Source: Capsaspora owczarzaki ATCC 30864 (taxonomy: Eukaryota > Opisthokonta > Filasterea). From it: a DNA stretch of 64,000 nucleotides. A program made the translations under genes and the position numbers. This document shows positions 1-11,036 of this stretch, piece after piece. The stretch is taken from positions 74,614-138,613 of the forward strand of contig NW_011887300.1 of assembly GCF_000151315.2 (NCBI RefSeq). Reading direction: 5' to 3'. The notes beneath the pieces were generated by a model, which was given only the letters and a program-made list of their open reading frames with translations, did no database searches and had not been told where the DNA came from. How positions within the stretch are numbered: the first letter of the stretch is position 1; each line of letters starts with the position of its first letter.

Positions 1-39
1 CTGAAACTTGCACTCTTTCCCGTTCGACTCTTTTGGCAG

Positions 40-1540
40 ATTTGGCTTTTTGGACTTGGCCCCGCTTGCCCGAAATGCTGTCCAGTGTCTCGTCCAAGAC
101 GACTTTACCAAGTGCTTTGAGTCGGCTCGTCGCGATCCGTGGAACTGGAACTTTTACCTCTTTCCGATTTACTACCTTGGCGTCTTTTTCCGTTATTTTA
201 TTCTCTTCCCAATCCGAGTATGTTCTGGAGAGATGCATTCTGTGTGTTGCGGCATCCGAATTGTTTGCTAACGTTTTACTCACTCTTGCACACATCGTTT
301 CTGTTTTTGCTTTTCAGCTCATTTGCTTGATAATGGGCTTTGTCTTGTTCGCGCTCGTCATGCCGTTGACTTTTCTTTTGCCCGAGGCACGGCGCTCGCG
401 ATATCAGCAAAAGTGCGTTCAGCTCCTTGCTACGGTTTTTGGTAAGTTTGAGTTTTTTGACTCTTGCATTTGTTTTTTCTTCTTCTTCTTCTTTTTTCGT
501 GATGAGATCCACTCGGCTGAGACTTTCGCTGAAGAGTTTGCGTTAATCGCGACAAAATTACACCAAGATCGCTGACATCCCTTTTTTTATTCTTCTCCTT
601 TCTTGAATTATTCTTTTTCATTTTGCCCTTGCTGAACTGTCTTCTCACCTACGTGCTTGTGTTTGCCTCTCATCTCCCCCCCCCAATTCTAGCCATGTCA
701 TGGACCGCCGTCATCCGGTACCACGGGACACCACCTCCCCGTCGGGCCAACCAAATTTTTGTCGCCAACCACACATCGCTCATCGACGTCATTGTGCTCA
801 TGCAAGAACGACCCTATTCGATCGTCGGTCAGCAGCATGTCGGCGTCGTTGCCTTCTGTCAAAAGTACGTGCTTGGGAGCATGCGCAACCTCTGGTTTGA
901 CCGCATGGCTGCCAAGGACCGCGCGACTGTCGCCAGCCATCTCCACGAGCACATTCAGGACCCGACCAACCCGCCGCTTCTCCTCTTTCCGGAGGGCACG
1001 TGTGTCAACAACGAGTACGTGGTCATGTTCAAGCGCGGTGCGTTTGATTTGAACGCGACCGTCATTCCGATCGCCATCAAGTACAACAAGATTTTCGTTG
1101 ATGCCTTCTGGAACTCGCGCATTCAGTCCTTCCCCCAGCATCTCTTCCGTCTCATGACCTCCTGGTGCGTTGTCGCCGACGTCTGGTTCCTGGAGCCGCA
1201 AACCAAGCTGCCCACCGAATCGTCGACCCAGTTTGCCTCGCGTGTCAAGGAGCTCATCTGCAAACAGGCCGGCCTCGTCTCTGTCGCCTGGGACGGCTAT
1301 CTCAAGCATGTCAAGCCCAATGTGCGCGACAAGGAGGCTCGGCAAAAGATTTTTGCGCACAACCTGCTCTTCCGCTTTGGCATGAATCCCAAGCCTGCTC
1401 CAGCAGCAGCGGTGGCACCCAAAGCTCAAGCAACAGCTGCTACATCATCTTCTTCTTCTCGCCCCGCCGATGCTCACACCGGCGCCTGGATGTCCACCGA
1501 CGGCGACGTTCTTCCAGCAGAGGACAAGAAGAGCTTGTAG
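40..1540 (+). CDS. Glycerol-3-phosphate acyltransferase, GPAT3/4 type (5' end outside window)
   Basis: Acyltransferase of the PlsC/LPLAT superfamily that acylates glycerol-3-phosphate or a lysophospholipid at the ER. Visible exons are 40-217, 318-441 and 693-1540; the acceptor at 30-39 shows that earlier exons lie outside the window. Donors are gtatgt and gtaagt, and the phases agree. Two hydrophobic stretches precede the catalytic domain (PIYYLGVFFRYFILFPIR and the exon-2 segment). The catalytic HX4D box is VANHTSLID, the glycerophosphate-binding box is FPEGTCVNN, followed by VIPIAIKYN. These box variants and the spacing fit animal GPAT3/GPAT4 better than AGPAT1/2. The C-terminus ends in a low-complexity Ala/Ser tail. 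Assignment to GPAT3/4 is by recalled family resemblance; LPCAT-like activity cannot be excluded. Confidence 0.88.
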
Positions 1541-2120
1541 AAGAGTCTTCACACAAACCGATCTCTCGTCATTTTTTGCAATTTTTTTTTCGATTTTCGC
1601 TCTCTGTACAGATATATCCGACCTTGTAAAAAGCAATATATTCAGAATCATTTTTTAAACATCCTGATCGCATGTGTCAACAAGGAGTTTTCCGGGTTGG
1701 CAATTCTGGAACTTTGCACCACATTTTCTCTTTTCGATTTTCTCTTGGAGTCAAGGACTTGTACCAGAATGTACGCACACACGTCTTGTTATTTGACTTG
1801 CTTGACCGGTGCCAAGAAGCAAAAGTCGCTGTTTCGGGTCAATTTGCAACACGTTTACCACAAAGCAACTCATTGGCTCACATTCAGCTACACCTCTTTT
1901 ATTGCAAGAAACGCCCTCCGTATTCTTCATCCTACTCAAGGGACACTGTGCAGAACACGTTGAAGCGTCGAGCGTTGTTGTAAAGCCTGTGTTGGTGAAT
2001 GCGAATTGGTATTTTCCCCCTGCACGGCACCCTCGCTATCCATCCTTCGAAAGAATATGGTCGACGAAGCAACTTTACTGTGCAATAACTGTACAACACT
2101 TGCACCAGACCAGTTGTCGC
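1541..2120. other. Intergenic, between convergent genes
   Basis: About 580 bases between the acyltransferase stop and the stop of the minus-strand 62-aa ORF. T-rich just after the acyltransferase stop, as expected for a 3' UTR. Overlapping open frames here show no conserved motif or coherent coding character, so I call no gene. Confidence 0.6.
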
Positions 2121-2309
2121 TCACGCCTTGGGCTGAGTCTCGTCCTTGTGGGTCTCCTTGTGAGACAAGCCCATCTTCTCAGCCATCACATCCTTGGCGT
2201 GGACAAAGGCGTTTCCAATGCGCTCGGCAATGTTTGGCTGCTCGACCGGCTTTTCCTCCACGGTGGTCGTCGTGGGCATGTTGACTGTCTTTTCGTTTTC
2301 AGCTGGCAT
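2121..2309 (-). CDS. Small hydrophilic 62-aa protein, unrecognised
   Basis: Single open frame read from an ATG at 2309, with a charged product rich in Glu, Lys and Thr. Its centre (NIAERIGNAFVHAKDVMAEK) would form an amphipathic helix and the tail (SHKETHKDETQPKA) is hydrophilic. It loosely recalls small stress-induced proteins such as yeast HSP12, but I cannot assign a family. The frame stays open upstream to 2420, and a possible acceptor (cttcacacag) lies near 2357, so a 5' UTR intron or an upstream exon is possible. It diverges from the flavoprotein gene at 2775, with about 465 bases between them. Confidence 0.5.
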   Translation of the reverse strand: MPAENEKTVNMPTTTTVEEKPVEQPNIAERIGNAFVHAKDVMAEKMGLSHKETHKDETQPKA

Positions 2310-2774
2310 GGCTTGGACTGGCTTGCTTGGAAAAGTTGTAGTAGTTACTCTGTGTGAAGAAATGTGAGAGTCGAAACAGTGAGGAACACGTCCCCCCCCC
2401 CAACAAACAAGATGTCTCAACCCAACGAGAGCGATAATTAATTCACCAGTTCGAAAGAAAAAACGACTGAGACGCGACTTTTGAAACCAAAATCAGCGTT
2501 CTCTCTCTTCATTGCTTTTGTTTGCTCCCACAAACTAGTTGCACGAGCTCTCGTCCTCACCTTTTGCTGTGAATCCAGCCGACGCCAGAATCCAAGCTGA
2601 TCTGACCTCAGCGGCCTCGCTTTGAGCTGCAGAGAAAGAAGAACGCCGAGCGAAGTGGCCGGTTTTTGTATTTTGCCTTTGAACGCCAACTCTTGTTTCG
2701 AAATTTTCACATCGTGAGCACGCACTCCTCCTTTTGAACACCGCTGAACTTTCAACCTCAGAGACTCAAGCAAG
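2310..2774. promoter_or_regulatory. Divergent intergenic region
   Basis: About 465 bases between two divergently read genes, so probably a shared promoter region. I see no clear TATA box or other named element. A run of ten C residues lies near 2392-2401. Confidence 0.35.
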
Positions 2775-3341
2775 ATGAATACAAACACCGCAACGCCTGC
2801 CTACCACCCGTCGGTGCAGTTTGTGCAAACAAGCGACAAGGACAAGGCGCGCTTTCACGACGTGATCAAGGGCAGCGACACGGCCATGCTCGTGACGCAC
2901 TGCGGCGAAGGCGGCCCGATTCGAGCCCGTCCGATGGCGCTTGCGTCGCTCGAGGACAACTGCGATACGTGGTTTGTCACGGACGGGTCGGAGGGCAAGG
3001 TTGCCGAGATTCAGCAATTCCCGGACGTCTGCGTGACCATCCAGAAGGGCGCCACGTTTATCAGCATGAGCGGCCGAGCGTTCATTCACCACGAACGCGA
3101 GAAAATCCACGAGCTGTGGCGCGACTCGTGGAAGACGTACTTCCCAAAGGGCCGCGACTCGCCCGAGATTGCCCTGATCAAGATCGAGCCGACCATTGGC
3201 GAAATGTGGGACAACTCTGGCGTCAAGGGCATCAAGTTCATGATTGAGATGGCCAAGGCGCGCATGCAGCACCGCACGCCGGCCGACATGGATCACGCCA
3301 AGGTCGACCTGCACCACTCCAGCATGCCGATGAAGATGTAG
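2775..3341 (+). CDS. Pyridoxamine 5'-phosphate oxidase-like FMN-binding protein (general stress protein 26-like)
   Basis: Intronless 188-residue protein of the flavin-reductase/PNPOx split-barrel fold. The order of segments fits the general stress protein 26 group: an N-terminal helix (DKARFHDVIKGSDTAMLVT), a strand with the Arg-rich turn (IRARPMALA), WFVTDGSEGKVAEI, a segment resembling the FMN-contacting strand (VCVTIQKGATFISMSGRAFI), and W-rich helices (ELWRDSWKTYFPKG). The tail with EPTIGEMWDNSG matches the group in which residues pack over the flavin. Bacterial relatives bind FMN or FAD and are linked to stress; the substrate is unknown. The start is the first ATG of the frame. The His/Met-rich C-terminus (HHSSMPMKM) is unusual. 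Confidence 0.85.
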   Translation: MNTNTATPAYHPSVQFVQTSDKDKARFHDVIKGSDTAMLVTHCGEGGPIRARPMALASLEDNCDTWFVTDGSEGKVAEIQQFPDVCVTIQKGATFISMSGRAFIHHEREKIHELWRDSWKTYFPKGRDSPEIALIKIEPTIGEMWDNSGVKGIKFMIEMAKARMQHRTPADMDHAKVDLHHSSMPMKM

Positions 3342-3654
3342 TCGGAGGCCGATGCGCGGCTGGTGTTTTGGCGTTTGGATGTTGTTTTTCGGTTACTTGT
3401 TTTTGTTTTTGGTTGCTCAGAATTCAATTTGTAAACAACAAAAGCAACGACAACGTCCTCGTCACAGTTCACTTGCCGTAGAATGCTTGCACTGTTTGTC
3501 TCCCATCAGAAGTCGCAGCTGTTCGGCGATTACTTTTTTTGTTGGTCTCAAACTGGATTCTCAGTTCTCGTTTTTGGTTTTTTAGTTGTTTGTTTGTTCG
3601 TTTCGATTTTTGATTCTGTCGATTTTGACCGAACGAACATCATTCTGACCACAA
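3342..3654. other. Intergenic
   Basis: About 310 bases between two plus-strand genes, with T-rich stretches. It must hold the 3' UTR of the flavoprotein and the promoter of the transporter. Nothing else seen. Confidence 0.5.
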
Positions 3655-5778
3655 ATGGCGGCTGCCGAGCGAACCGTGCGCTTGCAGATTGAACATGATG
3701 ACAACGACGACGACGACGACGACGCCGGTGGCTGGAACTGGAGCGGCGGCGATGGTAGTCTGAGCGTGGGCGGCGGTGGGAATGAGCAGTTCGCACCATT
3801 ACGCAACGCGGCACCGCACACCCACAACAGACGGCGCTCGTCAGACGATTCGACCAACGGTGGCACTGCTCCTGCTGGACGATCGGCGGTGGGCGAAGGG
3901 GCTGGCGGCGACTCGGGTTCGATTCCCAGCAAAACCGAAACCGGTTTCGGAGCGGTCGTGGCGTGGCTGCGTGGAGTGAAGCGGTCTGTCGCCGCGTCCC
4001 ACCGCACTGTGCGCCTGTCGATTGCATTTGCATTTGTCGACCAGCTGTGTGCGAATGTGATTGGCGGCATTGCGCTGTCTGCCTTCATCGAGTCGCTGAC
4101 CTCGGACGACGAAGCCATGGTCGGCTACGTCTCTGGCGCGAACGGCATCAGCGAGACGGTTGCCGCTGTCGGCCTGGCATGGTGCACGCGGGCAAGCATC
4201 CGCCGCCAGACCATCCTGCGCTTTGGCTCGGTGGCCGCGCTCGTGGCTGCGGGGCTCGGCGTCGCGTCGTACTGGACGCGCTCCATGCCGCTCCTGTTTC
4301 CCGCCATGTCCGCCTGGGGCATCTACAACGCCGCGGCCAGCATTGGCATTGAATCGCTGCTGGCAGACTCTGTGCGGACCAACCAGCGCGAGTTCATCTA
4401 CGCCGTCAAGCACTCCGTCTCCAGCGTTGGCATGGGAATGGGCTTTCTCATCTCCGCGCTCATCTTCCATGTGTGGCTCGCGGACGACTGGGGCAAGGCG
4501 TACCTCGTCCTCATTGTGTTTTCGGCATTGTCGCTGGTCTCGACGGCCCTGTGCTGGTTTATCCGAGACGCAGACTCGCTGAAGGACGAATCGGAAGGCG
4601 TTTTGGCAGTCTTGCACGACGCGCCACTGCTCAATCCCGGAAAGGCAGGCGATGGCAACAGTGATGGCGATGCTGATGATGCGAGTGATGGGAAACTGCC
4701 TGTGGTTGTGCCGTTGACCCATCGTCCGTCGTCGAAGAGCAGACCCGCAAATGAGAACGACGACGACGACGACGAGGATGTCGTTCTGCTCGAAATCTCC
4801 CCGTCAGACGCGGACAGCCCAGCTCATCCTCAAAAATCTGGGACAAAAAAGCCAGTTCCTCATGCCGAGGGCTCGAACGATGTCTACCAGAACAACAAGG
4901 AAGCGGATGAGGAGGACGAATCGGGCGACTTGCTCCCTGCCTCTCGTTTGGCGGTACTGTCCAACTACAACGTCAAGCACCGGTGGTTTGCCTACATTCC
5001 CCTGATTCTAGTCATGTCAGATATTGTCACCATGCTCGGCGCGGGAATGACAGTCCGTTTCTTTGCGCTGTATTTCAAGGTTTGTTCGCGTGCGCTTTCA
5101 TGGAGCTTCTGAAGACACAACGCTTTTGTTGATTTGGTTTGGTCTCTCAATCGACTCACCTTGTTTGGTTCTTGTCGTTTGCTTGCTTAGAATGTTCACC
5201 ACCTTTCTCCACTGGTGGTCAATCTGATCTGGGGCTGCACGCCAATCGCGATTGCAGTTCTGTCCATGGTCGCCGCTCGTTTGAGTCAACCACTTGGGCG
5301 CCTGCATACCGTCATGCTGTTCAAGGGCATTGGCATTGCAATGCTCTTCCTCATGTCAATACCTGCGCCGGTCGTGGTTGCGATTGCGCTGTACGTTGTT
5401 CGCACATCCGCCATGACTGCCTACCAGCCTCTACTGCGAAGTATCATCATGGACTTGACTCCGAAACACTTGCGCAACAAGTACAATGCGGCGGAGAGTA
5501 TCAACAATGTGACCTGGAGCGCTTCCGCGTTGGTTGGTGGCTTGCTGGTGGAGAATCGCGGCTATGTCTTTTCCTTTAACATTACTGCCGCGATTTACAC
5601 TGTTGCGGCCATCCCGCTGCTCTTCTTGCTATCGGCCGTTGATGTGAATCATTCTTTGCCACCGCCCATTGTTGTCCCAAGTCCGGACGCTCGCCGTCCT
5701 GCCCCACCCGCTGCTGTTCGGCACGTCGATCATCTGACCGACGACGATGATGATGATGATAATGGATTGCTATTGTGA
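3655..5778 (+). CDS. Major facilitator superfamily transporter
   Basis: Polytopic membrane protein of about 670 residues, exons 3655-5079 and 5191-5778, with intron ends gtttgt and gcttag in phase 0. The soluble N-terminus (about residues 1-115) has an Asp run and Gly/Ser-rich sequence. The first six membrane segments lie at roughly residues 120-305. A long acidic, Asp/Glu-rich loop at about 310-435 precedes the second half, which starts near WFAYIPLILVMSDIVTMLGA and continues through exon 2 (NLIWGCTPIAIAVLSMVA, TAYQPLLRSIIMDLTPKHLR). The tail has a short acidic run before LLL. The fold resembles drug/solute MFS permeases; the substrate is unknown. The acidic central loop could be regulatory. 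Confidence 0.82.
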
Positions 5779-6146
5779 GAGTGTCAAGTGTCAATGAACG
5801 TTGTTCTTTAGCTCCTTCTGCTCGACCTTTGTTCTGTGCTCGTGCTTGTGTAATTCCAGCTTGAGGTTCTTTTACAGAGGACCCCATCCATCATTCCTTC
5901 CCTCCCATTGCTCTACTGTCCAGTAGAGGTCCTTTCCTTGCACTTCAGTATTGATTGCAGTTGATGTTCCGTTGAGGGTGTTGCAAAATCGGCTTCCAAC
6001 AATTCTGAGCAGGTTCGTTTTTCGCCCAGCATTGCCGCTCACGCAGCCATTGAACGCGCTTGATGTTCGTATTAACTTTTGATCATTCATGTGGACAATG
6101 CCCAGATGGCTCATGTCAGTCACTCCTTTTTTTTTTTTTTCTTCTC
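5779..6146. other. Intergenic
   Basis: About 370 bases between two plus-strand genes. A 14-base T tract lies at 6127-6140, immediately before the VPS35L start codon. Nothing else recognised. Confidence 0.5.
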
Positions 6147-9100
6147 ATGTCGACGGATTGGAGCGTTCGTGAGCGCGACTATGGCGCTGAATCGAGCGTG
6201 CATTCGCGCAGTGGACGCGCGACGCTCGTGCACCCGCTGCAGTCTGCCACCGAAGCCAAGAAGGCCGCTGAGCTTGAAGGCACGTCGCATCAAGCAAGCA
6301 AGGGGGGGAGAGGGGAAGGAGGAAGGGGAGGAAGGGGATGGGGAAGGAAGCGAACGGATTGAGAATTGGGCCGCGATTTCCCACAGAGCGAGAGCGAGTC
6401 AGCCAGACCGCGATCGAGTGAGCTTTCAGAGTTCAGAGTGAGTGCGAGTGCGAGTGGGTGAGTGAGTGAGTGTGCAGAGTGAGTGAGAGTGAGGATTGGA
6501 AATTTGCCGAGATCGTCACGAGCTGGATTTTTCTCCTTCTTTTTGTTCTTTGCCTCGCATTTCAGATCCACACACGAAGAACGAAAGACGCGAAAACCGA
6601 GGCTGTGAGAGAAGGAGGAGGAGGGAGAGTGAAGGAGCAGAACGAGAGATGGAAACCAGAGAGAGAGAGAGAGAGAGAGAAGACCAAACTGAATTGAATG
6701 GAAAAAGCATTGGAGGACCAAAAAAAAAAAAAAAAAAATCAGCAGTCAGTTGACTTTTGCATTTGATGATCACTTTCAATTCTCAATTCTCAATCTCACT
6801 TTCAATCTCAATCTCAACTCGTATTGCATTGCAGAACTCAAGCGAAAGCAAGACGCAGACGCCGCCGCTGCTGCTGCTGCTGCTGCTGCCGCGAACGCAG
6901 ACGCCGCCAACGCTGCTGCTGCTGCGACTGCCGCTGCCGATCTCGACCCGCTCTCGGCCATGCTCGCCAAGGCAAACAGCGCGGGATCAACACCGTTGAA
7001 CGACCCGCTGTCGGGCGGTATCATGGACCCGCTGTCGGCGGCCGCGGCCATGGGCGGCGCGGGATCATCGATTGGCGGCACGGGCAGCAGCGCCAGCGGC
7101 CCAACCTCTGGCCTGAGCGGCCGCTTGAGCCTCGCGCACGACGTCGATATGGTTGCCGATGACGGCGAGACCTTTGAGCCGTGGGTGGCACGCCGCGGCG
7201 CCATCCTGCAAAAGTACACGACGTCGGAGAAGCTGTCCATCGTCACGAGCTTCCTCACTGTCGGCGACAAGACCATGCTCAAAGCCCAGTCGGCGCTCAC
7301 GGACAAGGTGCGCCACCGCGTCGAGCAGCTCGACGACTTTGAGGGCACAGACCAGGAGAAGCTGGACGAGCTCTCCCAGCAGGACTACATGAACCGCATT
7401 GAGGAGCTCAACCAGGAGCTCATCAAGGCCTGGGACGCCGACCAGCGCGTCAAGTCACTCAAGATTGCCATCCAGTGCGCCAAGCTGCTCGCGGACACGG
7501 CCGTCATTCGCTTCTACCCGAGCAAGTTTGTCCTCATTACAGACATTTTGGACACGTTCGGACGGCTCGTGTACGACCGCATTCGGCTCAAGTCGAGCTA
7601 CTTTAAGCCTGGCGCCGTCAAGCCGGTCGTCCTGCCAGAAGACTTTACCCCGTCCATGGTGCCCGACTCGGCCAAGGAGACGTGCCGCAACTGGTTTTTC
7701 AAGATTGCCTCCATTCGCGAGCTCATCCCGCGCCTGTACGTCGAGACGGCCATCCTCAAATGCTACTCCTTCCTCACCACCGACGAGTACACGCACGCCC
7801 TGGGCCGTCTCTCAAAGATGATTCGCGGTATCGGCGACCCGCTCGTCTGCGTCTACGCTCGCGCCTATCTCTGCCGTGTTGGCTGGACGGTTGCGCCCAA
7901 CGTGCGTGGCTACCTGGCGGGCAACCTGTCCGACTTTTTCTTTGCCTTCAAGCAGGTGCAGTCGTCCGCTGTGGCGCGCATCCTGCAGGAGCAGAACGTC
8001 GATCTCGGCTCGTACCTCAACCTCTACGCGCCGGCGGTCGAGTGGCTCCTCAACTGCATCGCCTACCGAGCACCCGAAGCAACGCTCGAAAAGATCTTGA
8101 AGCAGTACAACGACCAGTGCAAGTCGGCAGTCGTCCTCAACGCCATTCTCACTGCCTTCCGTCCCACCTACGTGTCCTCCCAAGCGACCATTTTCACCGA
8201 GCTGATTCGCACTGCGGACTGCACCGGGTTTGCCATTGTAAGCATTCTTGTGTTTGTTTGTTTTGTTTGTTTGTTTGTTTGTTTGCTTGTTTGTTGTACG
8301 TGTGACTCTTTGTTGTGGACGAGACGAAAAACTCACTGACTGCAATCTCGACCACAGCACGATCTGTATCGCACACTCGGCACAAACCTCGTGTTGAGCG
8401 ACCCGCCAGAAAAGCTCCGCTTGACCATTCTCAACGAAGTATGGAAGGTGGTCATGAAACTCACCGATCCCATTCCGTACATGAGCTGCGCCGAGGTGTG
8501 GATTGAGTATCCGGTCAAGCACTTTGGTGTAAGTACATTCATTGGGTGCGCAGGGGGGAAGGGTGCAGAGGTGGCCCTTGATCGACCGCATGCGCTGACT
8601 TTATTGTTATTTCTTCGTTGTTTTCTTGGCAGGCCGCGCAAATTAACGCCTTCTTGGGCGACGTGATCAAGCATGTCACTGTCGATCGCGCTTTTGAATC
8701 GTTCTACCCTCAACTTCAATCGATCGTGAACAAGGTTCTTTCACACATTACGGACTTTGGCATGCTGTTCTCAATGGTATGCCTGTTTTGCAATTGTGCT
8801 TGCCCTTTGTTTTTTCGTTTGTTTCGGTGACCATGCACTCACCCTTTTTGCTTTCATTTCACTGTGGCTCCAGGACAAGTTTATGCCGTTCATCGACCTC
8901 TTCCAAAAGGCATCCATCAAGGTGGATGTCTGCAAGGCGGTCATGGAGGCTTTTGTCAAGCGACAACTGGTGCCTACTGCCGACCCTGTTATTCTCAACG
9001 CCCTCGTGTATGTGGGCAAAGTCCTGCACGACGCCATCGACGCCCTGTCCTTTGACGACGAGCGTCGACAGACTTCGAATCTGATTTGCGGCTTTTTGCG

Positions 9101-10395
9101 CAAGGTAGGTCTTCGAGGGTGTTACCGTGTTATGGCCATGCCATTCTCATTTTTGTGTGCTTTTTGTTTGTTTGTTTGCTGATACACTCGAATGCCCACT
9201 TTAGGTTTCTTTCGGTCGTGACCTCGAGCAACAACTCAACTTTTACGTCGAAGCGCGTGCCAACTTTACCAACCTGGACACGGTGCTCATCCACCTGACC
9301 CAGTGTGCCAACACACTTGTTATGCGCGCCCAGACCATTGTGAAGGGCCGTCATACCAAGAAAACGGCCGCATTTGCCAGAGTAAGGGAATTCGGCTCGC
9401 TGTTGTCTCGTAATTTTGTTCTGGGAATGATGGCACTCATGCACTGCGACTGTTTTTTTTTTCGTTTACTCGTAGGCCTGCATTGCATACTCGTTCATCA
9501 CCATCCCGTCCATTGTGGACGTCGTTTCCCGCCTCAACCTCTACCTGTTGGCAGGACAAGTCGCGCTGGCCAACCAGGCGCTCCCACAGGCCGACGCCTT
9601 CTTCCGCGCTGCTGTGACGCTGATTCCCGATATTCCAAAGACCACAGAGATTGACCTCAAGCAACGATCGACAGAACCGATTCTGGTCAGCTTCTTGCTC
9701 GAGTTCCTGTCGACGCTCCTCGTCGTGCCCGATCATCCCGACCACGGCAAGCTCTACATGGTCAAGGGCTTGATTAACATGATTCAGACGTATCAGTGGG
9801 AGGAGAATGGCGATGGCAAGATTCGTGTGTACATGGGCATTCTCTCGCTCATGGCGTCGATGCACCAAACACACTATGCCTACCGCATTGAAGGAGGTAA
9901 AGAGAGGCTCACGACTGCATGTTGTGTTGAAGTGTTTGGCCGCATCTCTGTCCGTTGGACTTACTTTTTCACTGTCTGCTGCTTCACCCGACTATTTCTT
10001 TTTGTGTGTGTGTGTCCGATTGATTAGTCGAGTCCAACGACACGCTCTACGGTGGAGAGACTTCCTTCTTGGAAGAAATCAATAAGGTTGTTGTGGCCGT
10101 GAACGAGGAGATTCTGACGCATTTGGCCTCGCTGCAAGACAACGCCAATGCTGAAGCCCACAAGCGACAGGCCGATCTTGCCCTCCAGCTCTTCAACTTG
10201 GTGATTTCGCTGTCGGATCTGTCGTCGGCCAAGAATGCATCACTTGCCGTCAACCTGTGGAACCTTACCAAGCGTAACAACGCCTTTGACGTTGCGTTGA
10301 TGAAGCGGTCGGCAAACTACCTGAAGACGCTCGCTGGTGAAGTGGACGAAGCCAAGCGCGCCGCATACGAGGGTGTTGTCGCTCGTCTCAAGTAA
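6147..10395 (+). CDS. VPS35L: VPS35L, retriever complex subunit (C16orf62 family)
   Basis: About 1015 residues from eight exons: 6147-6279, 6835-8237, 8358-8528, 8633-8776, 8874-9104, 9205-9381, 9476-9896 and 10028-10395. All phases agree. VPS35L is the large alpha-solenoid of retriever, which recycles cargo from endosomes together with the CCC and WASH complexes. Matches to the human protein run end to end: N-terminal [11 protein letters not shown], the DPLS repeats, [80 protein letters not shown], the [14 protein letters not shown] region, and [11 protein letters not shown] poly-Ala/Asp tract follows the first junction. The first donor reads AAG|GCACGT, so intron 1 would be of GC-AG type; the GC donor is the choice that keeps the frame. 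Confidence 0.95.
6280..6833 (+). other. Long first intron of VPS35L, purine-rich
   Basis: A 554-base intron, longer than most here. It holds G/A-rich and GAGT-rich stretches (about 6300-6350 and 6400-6500), a GA dinucleotide run at about 6658-6680 and an A18 tract at 6721-6738. No exon or RNA gene was recognised inside it. Confidence 0.6.
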
Positions 10396-11036
10396 TTCAA
10401 TCAAAAAAAAAACCGAAAAACAAGCTACCGTGCAGATATCCACTTGTTGTTGTTGTTGTGTATTCTTGATGTTTTTTTGTTTTCTTCTTGTGGGGGTTTT
10501 GATCTGTGGTTTCGAGTTATTTTGTTTGTTTGTTTCTCCTTTATGTGCTAATACAACACAAAACACTGAACCCGAACTGCGCAAAACTTTCGACTGGTGG
10601 ATGCAAGGAGAACGGTGACAATTTCATATTGTTGACAAGATTAGTGCAGACAAGACAAGGAATAGATTGACGAAGGGTTTAGGGTTAGAGGCCGCATCCT
10701 GAAGGCGTGACAAAAAAGAATCGAGGACATGGCCGGCACCAAAACATAACAGCTCGACCTCCTCGACAGTTTAAGCATCATAGCATCATAGAATAACAAT
10801 CATAGAATCACATAGCCGGCAATGATAGAGAAAACCCTCAGAATAACGGGGTAAACAGAACAGATACGAATCGGAAGGGGTCATTAGTGAGATAGGACAA
10901 TAAAAAGTAAAGGAAAAGGCCAAAAAAATGAAGAACAGAACTGGCAAAACTACAACATAAACTCGGGTTAGAATTGAAAAGTTCCCCACTTCGAGACTGC
11001 TTCGTTGCAATCTGTGCTCATAATAACCACGCATGC
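10396..11036. other. Convergent intergenic region with short telomere-like motif
   Basis: About 640 bases between the stop codons of VPS35L and the zinc-finger gene. Bases 10675-10688 read gggtttagggttag, about two units of a TTTAGGG/TTAGGG-type repeat. The rest is A/T-rich 3' UTR-like sequence with no gene that I can support. Confidence 0.5.

Noticed and set aside
2411-2440. Nine-codon ORF on the plus strand (MSQPNESDN)
   Set aside because: Too short, and it lies in the divergent intergenic region; no supporting exon.
6750-7348. Antisense and shifted frames over the VPS35L Ala tract
   Set aside because: Shadows of a GCT/GCC repeat in the real frame.
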